64,000 nt of DNA from Beroe forskalii (taxonomy: Eukaryota; Ctenophora; Nuda; Beroida; Beroidae): the NCBI GenBank assembly GCA_011033025.1, contig WFMF01000573.1, positions 1 through 64,000 on the forward strand, read 5' to 3'. The first letter of the stretch is position 1, and the number at the start of each line of letters is the position of its first letter. The position numbers and the translations under genes are program-made. The notes beneath the pieces are model-generated. The model did no database searches. It was not told where the DNA came from and worked only from the letters and a program-made list of their open reading frames with translations. Below, one piece after another: positions 48,101-60,300 of this stretch.

Positions 48101-51100
48101 TATATACTGTCTCATAACGCATATGTGTGTGCATCTCCATCGATTGACGGAAGGCTCGATAAAGGCACGCAAATTTACTGTTCGTGTGTCAACTTTTCAT
48201 AGGAATTCTATCAAAATTACAACAAAATTGCCCGCATTTATCGAGCGGCCCTCCGTCAATCGAGCGATCTGCGCAAATTATATATTTGTAACCAAGATAC
48301 TGGTTCCTTGCAGTCGTTGCTGTATCCTCATAATTTGAGACACTAAGATACTTCAATAAGTATGCTTTGCAGTCACATGCCTTGCAGTTGCAGGAAATTG
48401 CAGATGTAAAACAACCGTTTTGCTTCACTCATGCCATTCACATCCTTGCTGAAAGAATAGAAAAGTAGAAAACACTTTCGTTGTCACCATTCTTTTCATC
48501 AGTATATGAAATTTTTATCCATCTGTTATGAGGAAACCATGCGTGGGATCAAAATTACACGAAATGCCACCTTTGACTCGAGAAATGGTATGGAGTGAAG
48601 GTCAAAACAGGGTTTAATGATATCAAAATGGCCTTTTAGACAGATAATGACCTGTCAGTGGCCTGTTCTTCTTTTGGATTTGTTAAAAGTAGACAGAATT
48701 TAGTTTGATACTGGTTTGTTTACATTGATTTACTTCTCAATCCATCGTTATTCGTTTTTATCGATCATATCTCCTTGGACCTTATCTTTTTGTGTCACAG
48801 CATAACAACTGAAATTCGTTAGAAAAGTTTGTCACGAGTTTTTCAAGTTGATTTCTGTACAAAGTATTGGCCTCATGCCAGCACAGCTCATCGAGGTACT
48901 TCCCAACCGAATAAAAATAAATTTAGCCATCTTTCAATTTAATTCAACTTTTCAATTAAACTAGGTATTCTACAGCCTTGGATGGCCAAAAAAGTTCCGA
49001 TTAACCGTTTTTTCGGATATGGTAGTGATATGGTAGTGGTTATGATTCAACAAATTACTTCAATAATATACTAACTTGATTAATTGTTTAAATCCATCAA
49101 TTTCCCTGACTAAAAACTCACTTTTCATTGTTTGAATTTAAAATCCTCAATATTCCACCAAATATGTGCAGGTGGAAGAAGTATCAAGGCTGGCATCCCA
49201 CGATGAGCAGATCTGTACGGCATGTGCTGAGCGACTCAGAGTGGAGACCCAGAAACTGCAAGACATCATCAAGGACATGGAATGTAGGTTGTTCGGGGGT
49301 GTTATGCAGGTGTCGAGAACATACAAATTTTTGTTCACAATTTTTCACCTCCTTTAGTCGAATTCGTTGGTCGAACAGCATGTACAATTGAATGCTGCAG
49401 TGGCCATTGACATCAATTGACAAGCCTCTACTTGTCTTCTTTCTGAAAATTTAACATTCCCATTCAATCCGAACATGCCCATTTTCAGTAGAAAGAGATC
49501 GAAACAAAGCAGAGTTTGACACGACCAAGCGGAAGCTTGACAACACTTCCAAAGAACTGAAAACCTCCCAAGCAATGATTACTACCCTGAAGGATCAGAA
49601 TAAGGAGAAAGCAGACAAAATTGCCAAGTAAGGATTATTTTGATACTTAACGTCAAATCAAAATTGAATTAAATTGCGCTGCATTTTAAATCAAACTTCG
49701 ACGAAGTTGAGTAGGAAGTCTAGTCATATACTTAGATGGCACGACCTGCCGACCTACAAATATCAGGTCACGCCCTTCTCAACCACCCTCTCTAATATCC
49801 AAATCCCAATTGCCAAACTAACGCGAGAAGCGACCATCGGGCTCTGGAACCGGGAGAAGAAGAAGCTCCTCCAGTTTGCTGATGTCAGAGAGGCATCCCT
49901 GGAGTTCGAGTTGAAGAGCTTACAAGACACCAGTAGGGACTTCAAGGATAGGTCCCTGGACCGCATTGCTTTCCTGCATGACCAGGTGAAAAGAGAAAAA
50001 AGTTTAAAACTTAGTTGACTGAAGGATCACGTGAATCCAAGAATTGAAAAGCATCAATTGAAACAAGAACAATGGGGAAAAATTTGTCAGAATCAAATTC
50101 TAAGATTTCTCGCTCAACTCTAAACATTTCCAAGGTAGCTCGATTGAAGCTGCAGCTAAATGTGAGAGGGAACAACAAACAGAACAAAGCTGTGGAGAAC
50201 ATGGAGAAGAAACTTGCAGCAGCCAAAGAGGCAAGTATGAATCCGAATTCAAAACTACGCGGACGCCAATTCACAAATTTAAGCAGGATGGATTCGTATA
50301 CTTACTTATTGAGAGACGATCGATAACTTTTCCTCTATTTGATTAATTTTCCAAAAGCAATACAATAACTCTCCTCATTCTCTTCATTTAGGACATGGAC
50401 AGACAGAGGGAGGAGTATTTCGCCTTCAGACGAGACATGGTCGGTCTTCTAGGGGGCCTCAACAGAGACTTCGGGTGAGAATCCATTTTAAAATACTTCG
50501 GGAAGGATGTGCAAGCTATTTTCTGCTAAAGGCAATGTCTCAATCGTGCTTCAAATCCCCACTTCCCATCCCCTACGTTTAACTCTATTTAAACATTTGA
50601 CTCATATCCTAAAATTCTGGCTCATCTTAATTTTTTCAAACCTCCTATCTCAGATTACTCCAGAACTACATCGACCCTGACACCCACTAAACCCTACCTC
50701 AGGTTACTCCAGAACTACATAGACCCTGACACCCAAGAAGCAGACCTGGACTACTTCCCCGGGGCAGAACAGTTCGAGATGATGCTGGCAGAGCTCCACA
50801 AAGCTGCAGTGTCGGACAACTTGGCAGAGGCAGTGGGGAATATGTCTGATAAATTCGCTCTGGTGAGTGATTAATCCTTTATTTTTGTTTGATTGGGAAC
50901 GCTAATATAAATCAAGCCAAACGTGACTGAGGTTCCGGACAAAACTTTTAAAATGTTTGTGATATTTGTTAGGAAAATTCGTTCTGATGAGTGGTGGCTG
51001 GCAACCTTCCAGATAAAAATATACAACACCGTTCGGGCGATTAAATGATTAAATTTAGCATTATAATTGCGTTTATTTGAAATTAACTAACTTGATAATA

Positions 51101-54100
51101 TGTTTTGAATTTGTATCGAATTATTATGAATCGAGATTGAGTTACAATATATGATTTTCAAACACTCGAATTCTCACAGTCAGAAGCCCAGAAGAATGAA
51201 ATGTCCAGGAGAAGGAGAGAAAGGATATCGAGCGAAGATGCGGACGTATCCATGCCGCAGGTTTGTAAATCTAATTAAAAGTTGATAAATCAGGATAGTA
51301 AAGTAGAAAATCTCAATTTGTAGGAATTTGAAAAGCAAAACACGATTTCGCTTTGATTTCCGATCACAGCAATATTAATTATTGATCTGAATCATTTCTT
51401 TTTTATAAGGATCCAGACAGCTTATCGGAAGCGGACATCCTTAAAAAGTTGGAAAACATCGAAAACGCTTTGAACGAAAGCTCCAAGGAGATTGAAGGTG
51501 AAACATTGTTCATTTTTAAATTTACTCAATTTACTAATATAATTTCAATTGATAAAATTCCAATTAATTGAATCTCAATTGTTCCAGAATACGACGAGAA
51601 CATGACTGACATCAACGACAGTGGGATATCACTAAACGACTACGAGGGCAGGTCCACCAGGTCGTCAAGGGCAACGTCACGAGGATACGGTGGGTCCCAT
51701 GACAACGGCAAGACCGTCAGATTCGAGGACCAGAAAGGCAAGAATATATGTGGAACTTAATTTGGGGATATTATAGAATTTTGAGGTCATCAGATTTGGT
51801 GACCAACATGTTATACTTTATAGTCATTTTGAGTTGAACTTTTTTCCAGGATATAAGAAGATGGTGTTATTGAGTCAAATGCTCAAATGCATCTCATTCA
51901 ATGACTTGATTTTTTTAAATATCAATATCACAAGATCCTAATCCAACATAGATTTGTACGCAGGTCGGAAAGCAAAAACCTCAGAGAAATCAGTTCAGAC
52001 AGACTTCAAAGAAGCTCCTGCAGCGAAACCTAGCGAAAAGTGAGTGCTGAAACTGCAGAGTCTTGTAGTTGATTGTAAAATCAAACTTTCGCGATAATTG
52101 TTCGGTATCATGACCATCTTGGTATCCCAATCGCCAACAATGGCAGCTCCTGATTGCACCCTTCCACCGCAGCATTTCGCCCGGTGACAGCAGACGAGGA
52201 AAGAGGAACAGAAAGTCACGGTCAAGAGAAAAACCAGCGTCCCCCGAGAAACCAGCGTCCCCCAGAAGAAAATCCCCTAAAAAGGTACGCCATTCCGTCA
52301 AATCTTGCGAAAATGACTGGTTTGTGAAATCCCAAGGAGGGAAGAATTTCTGAGATCTGACTCAAGAAGAATAGCTAGCTTGAAAATGGGCAATCGGCTC
52401 AAATGATATGAATTATGAAACCTAACATAATTTGGCCTATTCTTCTCCTCAGATCGATGCCAACGCCAGATTAAAACAGGAAGAAAAGCTCAAGAAACAG
52501 TGGCTTGACTCACAAGGAAGTGATGGAGCTAACACTCGTGTAAGTACCTACATGTTACCATGGTTACGAGTTAAGGTATCATGGTAACCATGGTAAAGCG
52601 GCTTGACCATAGGCTTCTGGCTATCAGCTGTCGATTTAAGCGCTGGTGTAAGTGCAATTTTAGAGACTAGCCCTTCGGATGATAATATCGATTTCCAACA
52701 AAATGCTACACTCTTAGTCTTATGCTTTACGATAATTCATTCGTAATAGGTATCGTGATAAATAACTTTCAATGCATTGATAATTCAGCCATTTTCTTTG
52801 CTTCTTTGGGCATGGAAAATTCAAACACAATCTATAGACAAATAACCTGTCCAATTAATTTCGATTCAATCAGTAATTAATTTTAATAATTCAGAGTTTC
52901 GATCACCCCGAAATTAAAGAATATCGAATCACATAAAGTTACATTCTAATAATATGATTTCAGCAATCTTAGCACAAATTAAGTTGTTATTGATTAGGTG
53001 TCTTTTTAGCACAATTGCAGATGCTCAGATGGGATATTTTGAGCTGACCGATTACTACTTTTCTAGGAAAAAGGACAAGGACCTTGTCACGGCCCCCTGT
53101 CATTAAATCACACAAGCTCGTTTAACTTTTAAGTTTAAGTTTATCTAACAAACATCGCAGTCTCAGAAGCGTAGTCCAGACAGCAAAACTAAGCAGAACT
53201 CCCTTACCTCCTTCACCCATATTCGAGAGATGTACAGTGAGAAGAGAGTACACAACCTCATCGACAGAACCACGGGGGCCGTTAATGTGGAGCTGGCGGC
53301 TTCCCAGTTCACTAGTCTATCAAGTGAGTCAGTCAGTCAGTAGTCTCTCAAGTGAGTCAGTCAGTCACTAGTCTCTCAAGTGAGTCAGTGGTTCATTAGT
53401 CTCTCAAGTGAGTCAGTCAGTCATTAGTTCGTCAAGTGAGTCAGTCAGTCAGTCACTAGTTTGTAACGTTTCATGGAAGACCTACGAAAGACAACTGACG
53501 TCAAAATTCCGAAATAACCCATTTGTTGTCTTTTATGTGGTACCCATTACCATGGTAACCATTACCATGCAACCAGTTACCATGGTAAAAACTTCTCTCC
53601 CTCTCAAGGGCTGGTATTTTAGAAGGGTTCACGCACTTCGTCCAATACGACAGCAATAACGACTACAAACTCGACATGGATGAGGTGGTCAGAGCCATCA
53701 GCCGGGCTACTGACGAAGTCGTAGAGTCCGAAGAGATCAAGGTTACTTACGTTGAGTTTTATCTAGCTCCAAAAAAGCACAAAAAATACATAACTCCCCG
53801 TTTGTTATGAGTGTTGAGAACGCCGTCTGAATAATTTCCACAGGACCGCCATTTGTACGTACGTGACACTTTTCCCGCCCTGGCCAGGGCGGTAACCCCC
53901 TGTGTAGAACGTACGTGATACTAATACTATATACTAATTTAAAAGTAATCAGCTAATGGTACCAACTGGCAACTGCCGCGCGATAACTCCACCAAATTTC
54001 CAAACTCCAATGCATACTGAAATTTAGGTGCACAAAAGAGCACTTCCTAGACCAGTCTCAGGGAAACAATAGCGCATAATTCTATATTTTTCAGGCAGCA

Positions 54101-55697
54101 CTTTTCGAGCTGGGTGTTTTAGAAACTGATGAGTTGGACTTTTTCGACTTCCTCTGCATCCAGGAAACTCTGGCCACGGGCACTTTCGGTAAGTTTTTCC
54201 CAAGATTAAAAATTAACAATAACACTTTAATTTCCAAAATTCGGAACCCATTTACATGATACGAGTTCCGTTTTTTGGCCCAAAGTGGAAAAGATATGAT
54301 ACTGATAGTTAATTATATCTTTTTAACTTTTGGGCAAGGATACTTTTTATCCCATTCTAGTATATAAGTAAATTAAGGATGACCGAAGATTAAATAATTA
54401 ATAAGGAATAAATTTTCTAAAAGAAAAACCCAATTAAAATCAAACCATCAAACCTCAAAGTGAGATGTTCCACTTCCTCAAAGAGTCCCTTCTTCTATCT
54501 TCATCAGCTCCTGCCATTCTGATACCCTCATCTTTTGATAATCATCATCTTAGGAATAAAAAATCATAAATCTATTGCAAATTTAATTTTCAAGATTTCA
54601 ATTGATAGGAATTTATGAATAACCTTATTTAAAAATCAGGTAGTTAATATTTCAAATTCAATAGAAAACCAAATTTAAATTGTGTTTATTTATATTTGAT
54701 AAATGTCATTTAATAACATTAGACGAGATTTAAACACATGATGTATCATTAAAAGTGTAATTTTCAAATTATTAAACCAACGAAGTCATAATACCAACAA
54801 TTGCACATTTACACGTGTCATGCGAATTGCAATATTAAGATTACAAAGTAAAAATCTTCAAAAAAACTCCGGCCTCTTCCCAAAAACATAGGAACCCTGC
54901 CAGTTGTGACATATTTTCCAGGGATTGTGCCACTGCTAAGATTAATTTACATATGACATTTACATTTCTTACCATGAAAATTAAAATGTTATATTAAAGT
55001 AAAAATGATTCTAGGTTATTCATACCATTCAACTTAATCTTCCACTTGTGAAACGTCAATTCCACTTGTGAATTCAATTGGAAGATAACTGCCATAGTGA
55101 TAGAGATAAATATGAAGTGCGATTTTTTCAATCCTTGTACTTGTAGTCAAAAATTATTAAAGTCATCCTATATATTGAACATCTATTGAATTTGAACATC
55201 TGATCAAATTAATCATACGATTTCTCGCCCGACTGGAAAACAGGAAAGTTAAAATTAGAATATTTACCAAGCAGTCAATAATAATCACATAAAAATTGCT
55301 GATACGTGAGAAACTTTCAATCAGGCATCCATCATCAGAAAATCAACCATCGAGGGGCATTTTAAGTGATTTAATTAGGATTTGGGATAGTTCACATATA
55401 ACGTATTCAGCCAAGGGATGGGAGGGGTTTCCATTGATTACAATTACAGAGCATGTTATCGTAACAATTAAAAAAGTACTTCAAGTATAACTATAAAAAT
55501 GATATCGGAAGGGGATGGGGCAAAAAGGCAAATTGATGACGTAATATATGTGAACGGTCCCTATGAATTAAATTCCGAGCCAGGAAATTAAACCATTCCA
55601 CCAATCCCCAGACAAGAGCAAGAGTAACGTGCTGCGAACTCAAGTCATGAACATGAACAAGAACTCTTCAGTCTCCAAGTACTGCGCGGTCATGTGA
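45131..55697 (+). CDS. Coiled-coil / EF-hand protein with C-terminal CAAX box (21 exons)
   Basis: Exons, all phase-consistent: 45131-45160, 45361-45483, 45703-45762, 46074-46124, 46501-46533, 49172-49283, 49489-49627, 49736-49985, 50135-50230, 50392-50474, 50703-50862, 51180-51260, 51410-51497, 51588-51737, 51964-52039, 52194-52284, 52453-52539, 53161-53323, 53623-53741, 54095-54188, 55612-55697; about 725 aa. The N-terminus is Ser/Asn-rich and basic. The middle is charged coiled coil (ERDRNKAEFDTTKRKLDNTS; DRSLDRIAFLHDQVARLKLQ). Then come Ser/Arg and KPASPEKPASPRRKSPKK repeats. The C-terminus has a good EF-hand loop DSNNDYKLDMDE (positions 1, 3, 5, 9 and 12 acidic or polar), a second EF-like helix pair (TDELDFFDFLCIQE) and ends KYCAVM, a prenylation CAAX box. 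Two introns use GC donors (50231 and 51738). Likely a membrane-tethered Ca2+-responsive scaffold; family not recognised. The MGANTK start is plausible but unproven. Confidence 0.75.
46853..46892. repeat. CRE-flanked dispersed element, reverse orientation
   Basis: TGACGTCATTATCATGGATT then agaatggtaatttgatgtcg: the reverse complement of the family core, with one exact CRE end (46853-46860) and the other decayed to TGATGTCG. It lies in the long intron 5 of the EF-hand gene. A further degenerate copy is at 47505-47548. Confidence 0.7.
50651..50735. repeat. Tandem duplication of a splice acceptor and exon start
   Basis: CAGATTACTCCAGAACTACA (50651) and CAGGTTACTCCAGAACTACA (50700) begin two 36-bp copies differing at two positions, 49 bp apart. 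The second is the acceptor and beginning of the exon starting 50703. The first is an intronic copy with its own AG. Confidence 0.85.
53307..53462. repeat. Tandem copies of an exon end plus 5' splice site
   Basis: The exon end and donor ACTAGTCTATCAA/GTGAGTCAGT (53311-53333) is repeated about five times with a 28-36-bp period (tagtctctcaagtgagtcag and variants), each copy carrying a potential GTGAGT donor. Confidence 0.85.
55384..55562. mobile_element. Hairpin MITE, copy 1
   Basis: The left end GGGATAGTTCACATATAACG and right end GACGTAATATATGTGAACGG then TCCC are inverted repeats. The same termini are found at 56501-56654. It lies in the last intron of the EF-hand gene, 50 bp before the terminal exon. 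Confidence 0.65.
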
Positions 55698-55775
55698 TAT
55701 AATGATATGTCAGACGGTGTCATATATGTGTCACGTGATATGTCAGACGGTGTCACACAACCCAGCAGAGTACGG
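55675..55775. repeat. Tandem repeat starting at the stop codon of the EF-hand gene
   Basis: gtcatgtgatataatgatat then gtcagacggtgtcatatat is followed by gtgtcacgtgatatgtcaga then cggtgtcacac. The two units of about 40 bp share GTCA(T/C)GTGATA and ATGTCAGACGGTGTCA. The first unit contains the last codons and TGA (GGTCATGTGA). Confidence 0.7.
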
Positions 55776-57383
55776 TGTCATGTTCTTGCAGAGAGCTCAG
55801 ATCACGTGATGTATCTAAACGACCAATCAGGTGACAGATATTCATCAGGTATCATGAATTAGGAAAGCGTTTTGAGAGATATTACTGTGTATTCAAGCAA
55901 TTGGTGGGATGGACAGCTCTTTATGGGAATTTATTGCGATGTATGGAACTCTCCGTTACTTGTTACTGCGAACTTTCAGCCGATTGCAAATAGTTAGCCT
56001 TTGAAATTGAGGTCATCATTAATGAATCACATGGCAAATTGATAACGTGAAAACGCCTCTTTTCGACAGCCTAAATCTAAAATTAATTGTGTTCTGTTCC
56101 CCAAGATTAAGCTACTCAGCTATTTAAATCAAATCAAAGTCAAACTTTCTCCTGTTTCAATAAATTTACATTTAAAAAACGAGTAACGTCACGATCAGTT
56201 ATACGTGGTGACTTTCTCAATGTAACTTTCAATAGAACTATATCATTTCCTGTGCAATTCCCGGGAAACAATAATATTCTTATGTAATCATATTAAATTA
56301 AAATTCAAGTTGTAAGATGTCAGAATGAACAATTTAAATATATATAACGAATGGGTATGTATATCAAATTGTAAATATACACGAATAACATTAGGTAGCA
56401 ATTGCTTTTAACATATTATTTTACTAAATCATTCGAGTTATATAATATATTATTGAAATATTTTCCACTAAAAGTATTTTTGTGTGATCCTATCCTGGTA
56501 AGTGATCGTTCACATATTACGTAATCAATATTTGGCCAATTTTAACCCCCTCCCCCTCGTTATCAAGTTTACAGTAGTTGTATTAGTTACAATAACATGT
56601 AACTTTATCATTTGGAACCCTCTAGGGGATTACGTAATATGTGAACGATCCCTATTATTACATATTACCCAATAAATTAGCTATTTAAATATCTATTCAA
56701 TCAAGGGTCATACCAATCAAATGAAAATAACAATGAATATTATATATTACAACAACACATGGATTCTACCCTCACACTCATGAACTATATATTATTATCG
56801 ACGGATTATGTATAAGTTTACCCAGGGCAAGTGAAAATTTGCCCAATCAGTGAGAAAAATTTGTACGATTTTGCCCAGTGGTTGATCAAGACATACATTG
56901 CTATGGGTAAAGTAATACGCTTGTTTGAACGAGAGTCTGAGCAGGTTTCTCCCTTACCACAACACGTGCAATAACGTGTTGCTATGACAACGAGTCCATA
57001 ACAGGTTGTTATAACAGCAACTGGAGTCAATGAATTATTGCGATGACAACGCAAGAGTCAATAAATGTTGCTTCAGATGAAAATGCGGTTCTTTGCCTAC
57101 GAGTATCACTTAAAACACGCCAATGTAGTAGTTTCAGAGACATATTCATTGAAATTGGCGCCAAGTATCCACGGTCCCGTGTTGCATCATCAAATATTCA
57201 TCCTTGTGACGTAGCATCATACTTATCACCATAACAACAAAAATCCTCTCTAGAATTAACTTCACCATGAAGTGCGCTACTTCCTGAGACGCTTGCTGAG
57301 CGGAATTGATATATATGTCACAGACTCGGGGGTTGAAACAGGGTAATAAAAAGAACACTGCGCTTTGAAAATGTCTGCACACT
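55776..57383. other. Intergenic region between convergent genes
   Basis: Contains the second copy of the hairpin MITE (56501-56654) and AT-rich DNA. A CACGTG (about 55803) with a CCAATCAGG box lies near the left end. No gene is supported. 3' UTRs of the EF-hand and C1orf21-like genes probably extend into it. Confidence 0.5.
56501..56654. mobile_element. Hairpin MITE, copy 2
   Basis: The left end GTGATCGTTCACATATTACG then TAATC and right end GATTACGTAATATGTGAACG then ATCCC are near-perfect inverted repeats of about 24 bp; the interior is about 105 bp. Same family as 55384-55562 (shared GTTCACATATNACG terminus). Confidence 0.75.
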
Positions 57384-60300
57384 TCAGTCCTCTTCTTCGG
57401 AGAGGTAATCTGCTCCTTCTTCAATCTTAGCATCGAGCATCTTAAAAAACTCCACTTGGGACTGCGTGCGTTCGCTGCAAGAGAAAAAACGTAGAGGAAT
57501 TAAAGATATTTGGAAATATATTAAGGAATTTTGTTAAGGAATTTTGGTAACAATTGAAAAATAAATTAAGTAAGGGTAAATGATTTGAATTTTGAACCGG
57601 GAATTAAAAAGTTAAGTGGAATTCAAGGTACAATTCATACGTCATCAGAAAGGACAATTAATTTTAAAGTTTTGGAATTTCTTCAAATCCCAAATCATAG
57701 TTGTCATTGATAAGATAACCAAATAAGATCGAAAGAGAGATACATTGACACATAAACCCGCAGGAACCCATCCAGCGAATTATATTTCCCACATGAATTA
57801 TTGATCTATTCATAATTTATCACACATATAATAATAAGCGGTCGATGCCACAGTTTGAAGTGTCAAATTGTTGACATGATCAGCCTTCTTAACCCCTTTT
57901 TTGCATGATATATAATCGATACACAGATCAAGAACATTTATCGGCAAAAGAAGACAAATTAAGCGCCATATTAACGAGGATTATTCAAGAGAATTATGGA
58001 CATTTACTGAAGGTTGCGTATGAAAAATAGGCGATGAAATGAAACCAATTATTGCCGTGAACCGCAATTTTAAATGGCTTCTCTCTCACCGGCCTATTTT
58101 TCTTCCACGACCTGTATTTCCAAAAAACATGTAATTTTGAAGTGGTTCAAACATGCGAATATATCGTAGAATATTACTCGGTATCATCAGCAGCCTCAGT
58201 GATGGCATTCATGGATCTGAAAATCGTGATGTTCTATAGAATATTCGGCTATAATTACAGGAGCATGGCAAGCATAAAACGGCTGGAATTGTGTTAGGAT
58301 TTATGTGCCAATGTATGTCGGATAGAATGAAAGTAGTCAAAGGGACAGGGATACTTCGATAAATGTAAATTAATGGGGGACAACCCCAATGGAAGGTGCT
58401 TAAAATGCTAAGAAATTTAAAGGTGTTTGGTCATCAATTTTAAGGTACAGGTTAATCGACGTAATTAGATGCACCTTATCATAACAAACAACACGGTGAA
58501 ATTCCGGTAGCGCTACGCCCTATATAGTGGAAGATATATGCATGTTAAGATTTCTGCTGATGACGTAGGATCGGTCACCGCGATATTCTATACATATCCA
58601 CAGCACAGAATAAACACTACATCTGCTGATCTGCAATATTATAACATCGTTATTCCGTGTTTTTGTTTGTTTTACCGCCCAGCTAATTTCACCCAATTAT
58701 TTCACATAATTATTATGTTGCATTAATTATTATTTACTCGTATTATCAAAGTCATTTACTTCGTATATATCATAATCTTTACTCAAATAAACAAGCGTTT
58801 TTCAAACTTATAAAGCAATTGTTCCCGTACTGTACAGTGTACACTGTACAGCTGCCTGGTTTGAAGGTTCTTGGTAGAATAGTATCCAGAGATCCGTCAA
58901 TGAAAAGTAGATTCATTGGCGATAATTTTCAAAGTGTTAAATTATCTGGTTTCATAGCGATCAGTATCCTGGTATCAGTGTTAAGCGAATTTGTGTCAGA
59001 GCGAACAGCGAATCATTGTCAGGGTGGTCAGTTGATTTGTTGTCGGTATGATCAGTAATCAGGTAGCGGAGTGAACAGTGAATTGATGTTGGAGTGTCAG
59101 CGTAAGCAGTGTGAGTGAATTGGGGTAAGGGTGAGTAATGAATTGGTGTCACTGTGCGCAGTGAACTGGTGTCAGGGTAATCAGTGAATTGGTGTCAGGG
59201 TGAGCAATGATTTGGTGTCAGGGTAATCAGTGAATTGGTGTCAGGGTGAGCAATGAACTGGAGACAGGCAACCAGTGACAGGCAACCAGTTTTAAAGTGA
59301 TGAGTGATCAGTAGCCTGGCATCAGATTGGTCAATGAACGAGTGTCCCGTGTCAGGGCAAGCATTCAGATGGTGATTGTTGGACTGGTCAAGAGTCTGGT
59401 TTATGGCTGACCAGTGAAATGTTAACAAGTGATCAGAGAAGAGAGAAGACCATCAGATTTATCATTAACTGATCTAAGTGATTTCCGATCTGTCTGGGTG
59501 ACCAGTGAAAGATTAAACCATACATCACGTTGGAATTAATAAGCCGTTTTGCCAAAGTTAGGCCTTTAGGGGTCAGGGTAAGGAGTTATGGGAAGGTAGA
59601 GATGACACTTTCATTCCAAGGATTGATTACTGATAACTGTGGCAGATACGAAAATCCGCCAAAAATAGCGACACAGATAATGCCCTTAAAACAGACCTTT
59701 TTTCGAAGTTTTACTTGCATCCGTACCTACAATATTCAAACTTTAGAAAAGAACTATCTCCCATGAATAAAACTTGCAGTTTAATTCTCAAAATTAAACG
59801 TTATTTAAGTCAGATACGGTAAAACAAAACAAGCACCCAAACACACAATAGTGATATTTTGCTTATACATTACACAGGATACGGGCTCCTGCAGAGCTGC
59901 AGGGGTGTTGCGGTCGTATCACTTACCTTGATTACGTCACGCGCTACTTTATATAATCCCGGATATCAAGTGACACAGACATGCTAGAAACACCGGAATT
60001 TCACTGTTATACTAACAAAATAGTAATGCACATATTTTTATGTACTAGATCATAATTAAGGAAAGTGAATTTTTCATGACCAAACACCTTTAAAAGATCA
60101 CGGCACAACATTCTGTGATTTACTTACACAATTGGCCGGCCTGAATTATTTAAAGGGTTGTTAGCATTGTTTTTTACAAGTCCACTATCACGCCGACCCC
60201 TGAAACAAGAATACGACTTTAGAAGTTAATTCGATAACAATCTCAGCGTACCTTATTTGTTTTAATAAGTAATTGATCGTTAATGTAAATGTAACACTTT

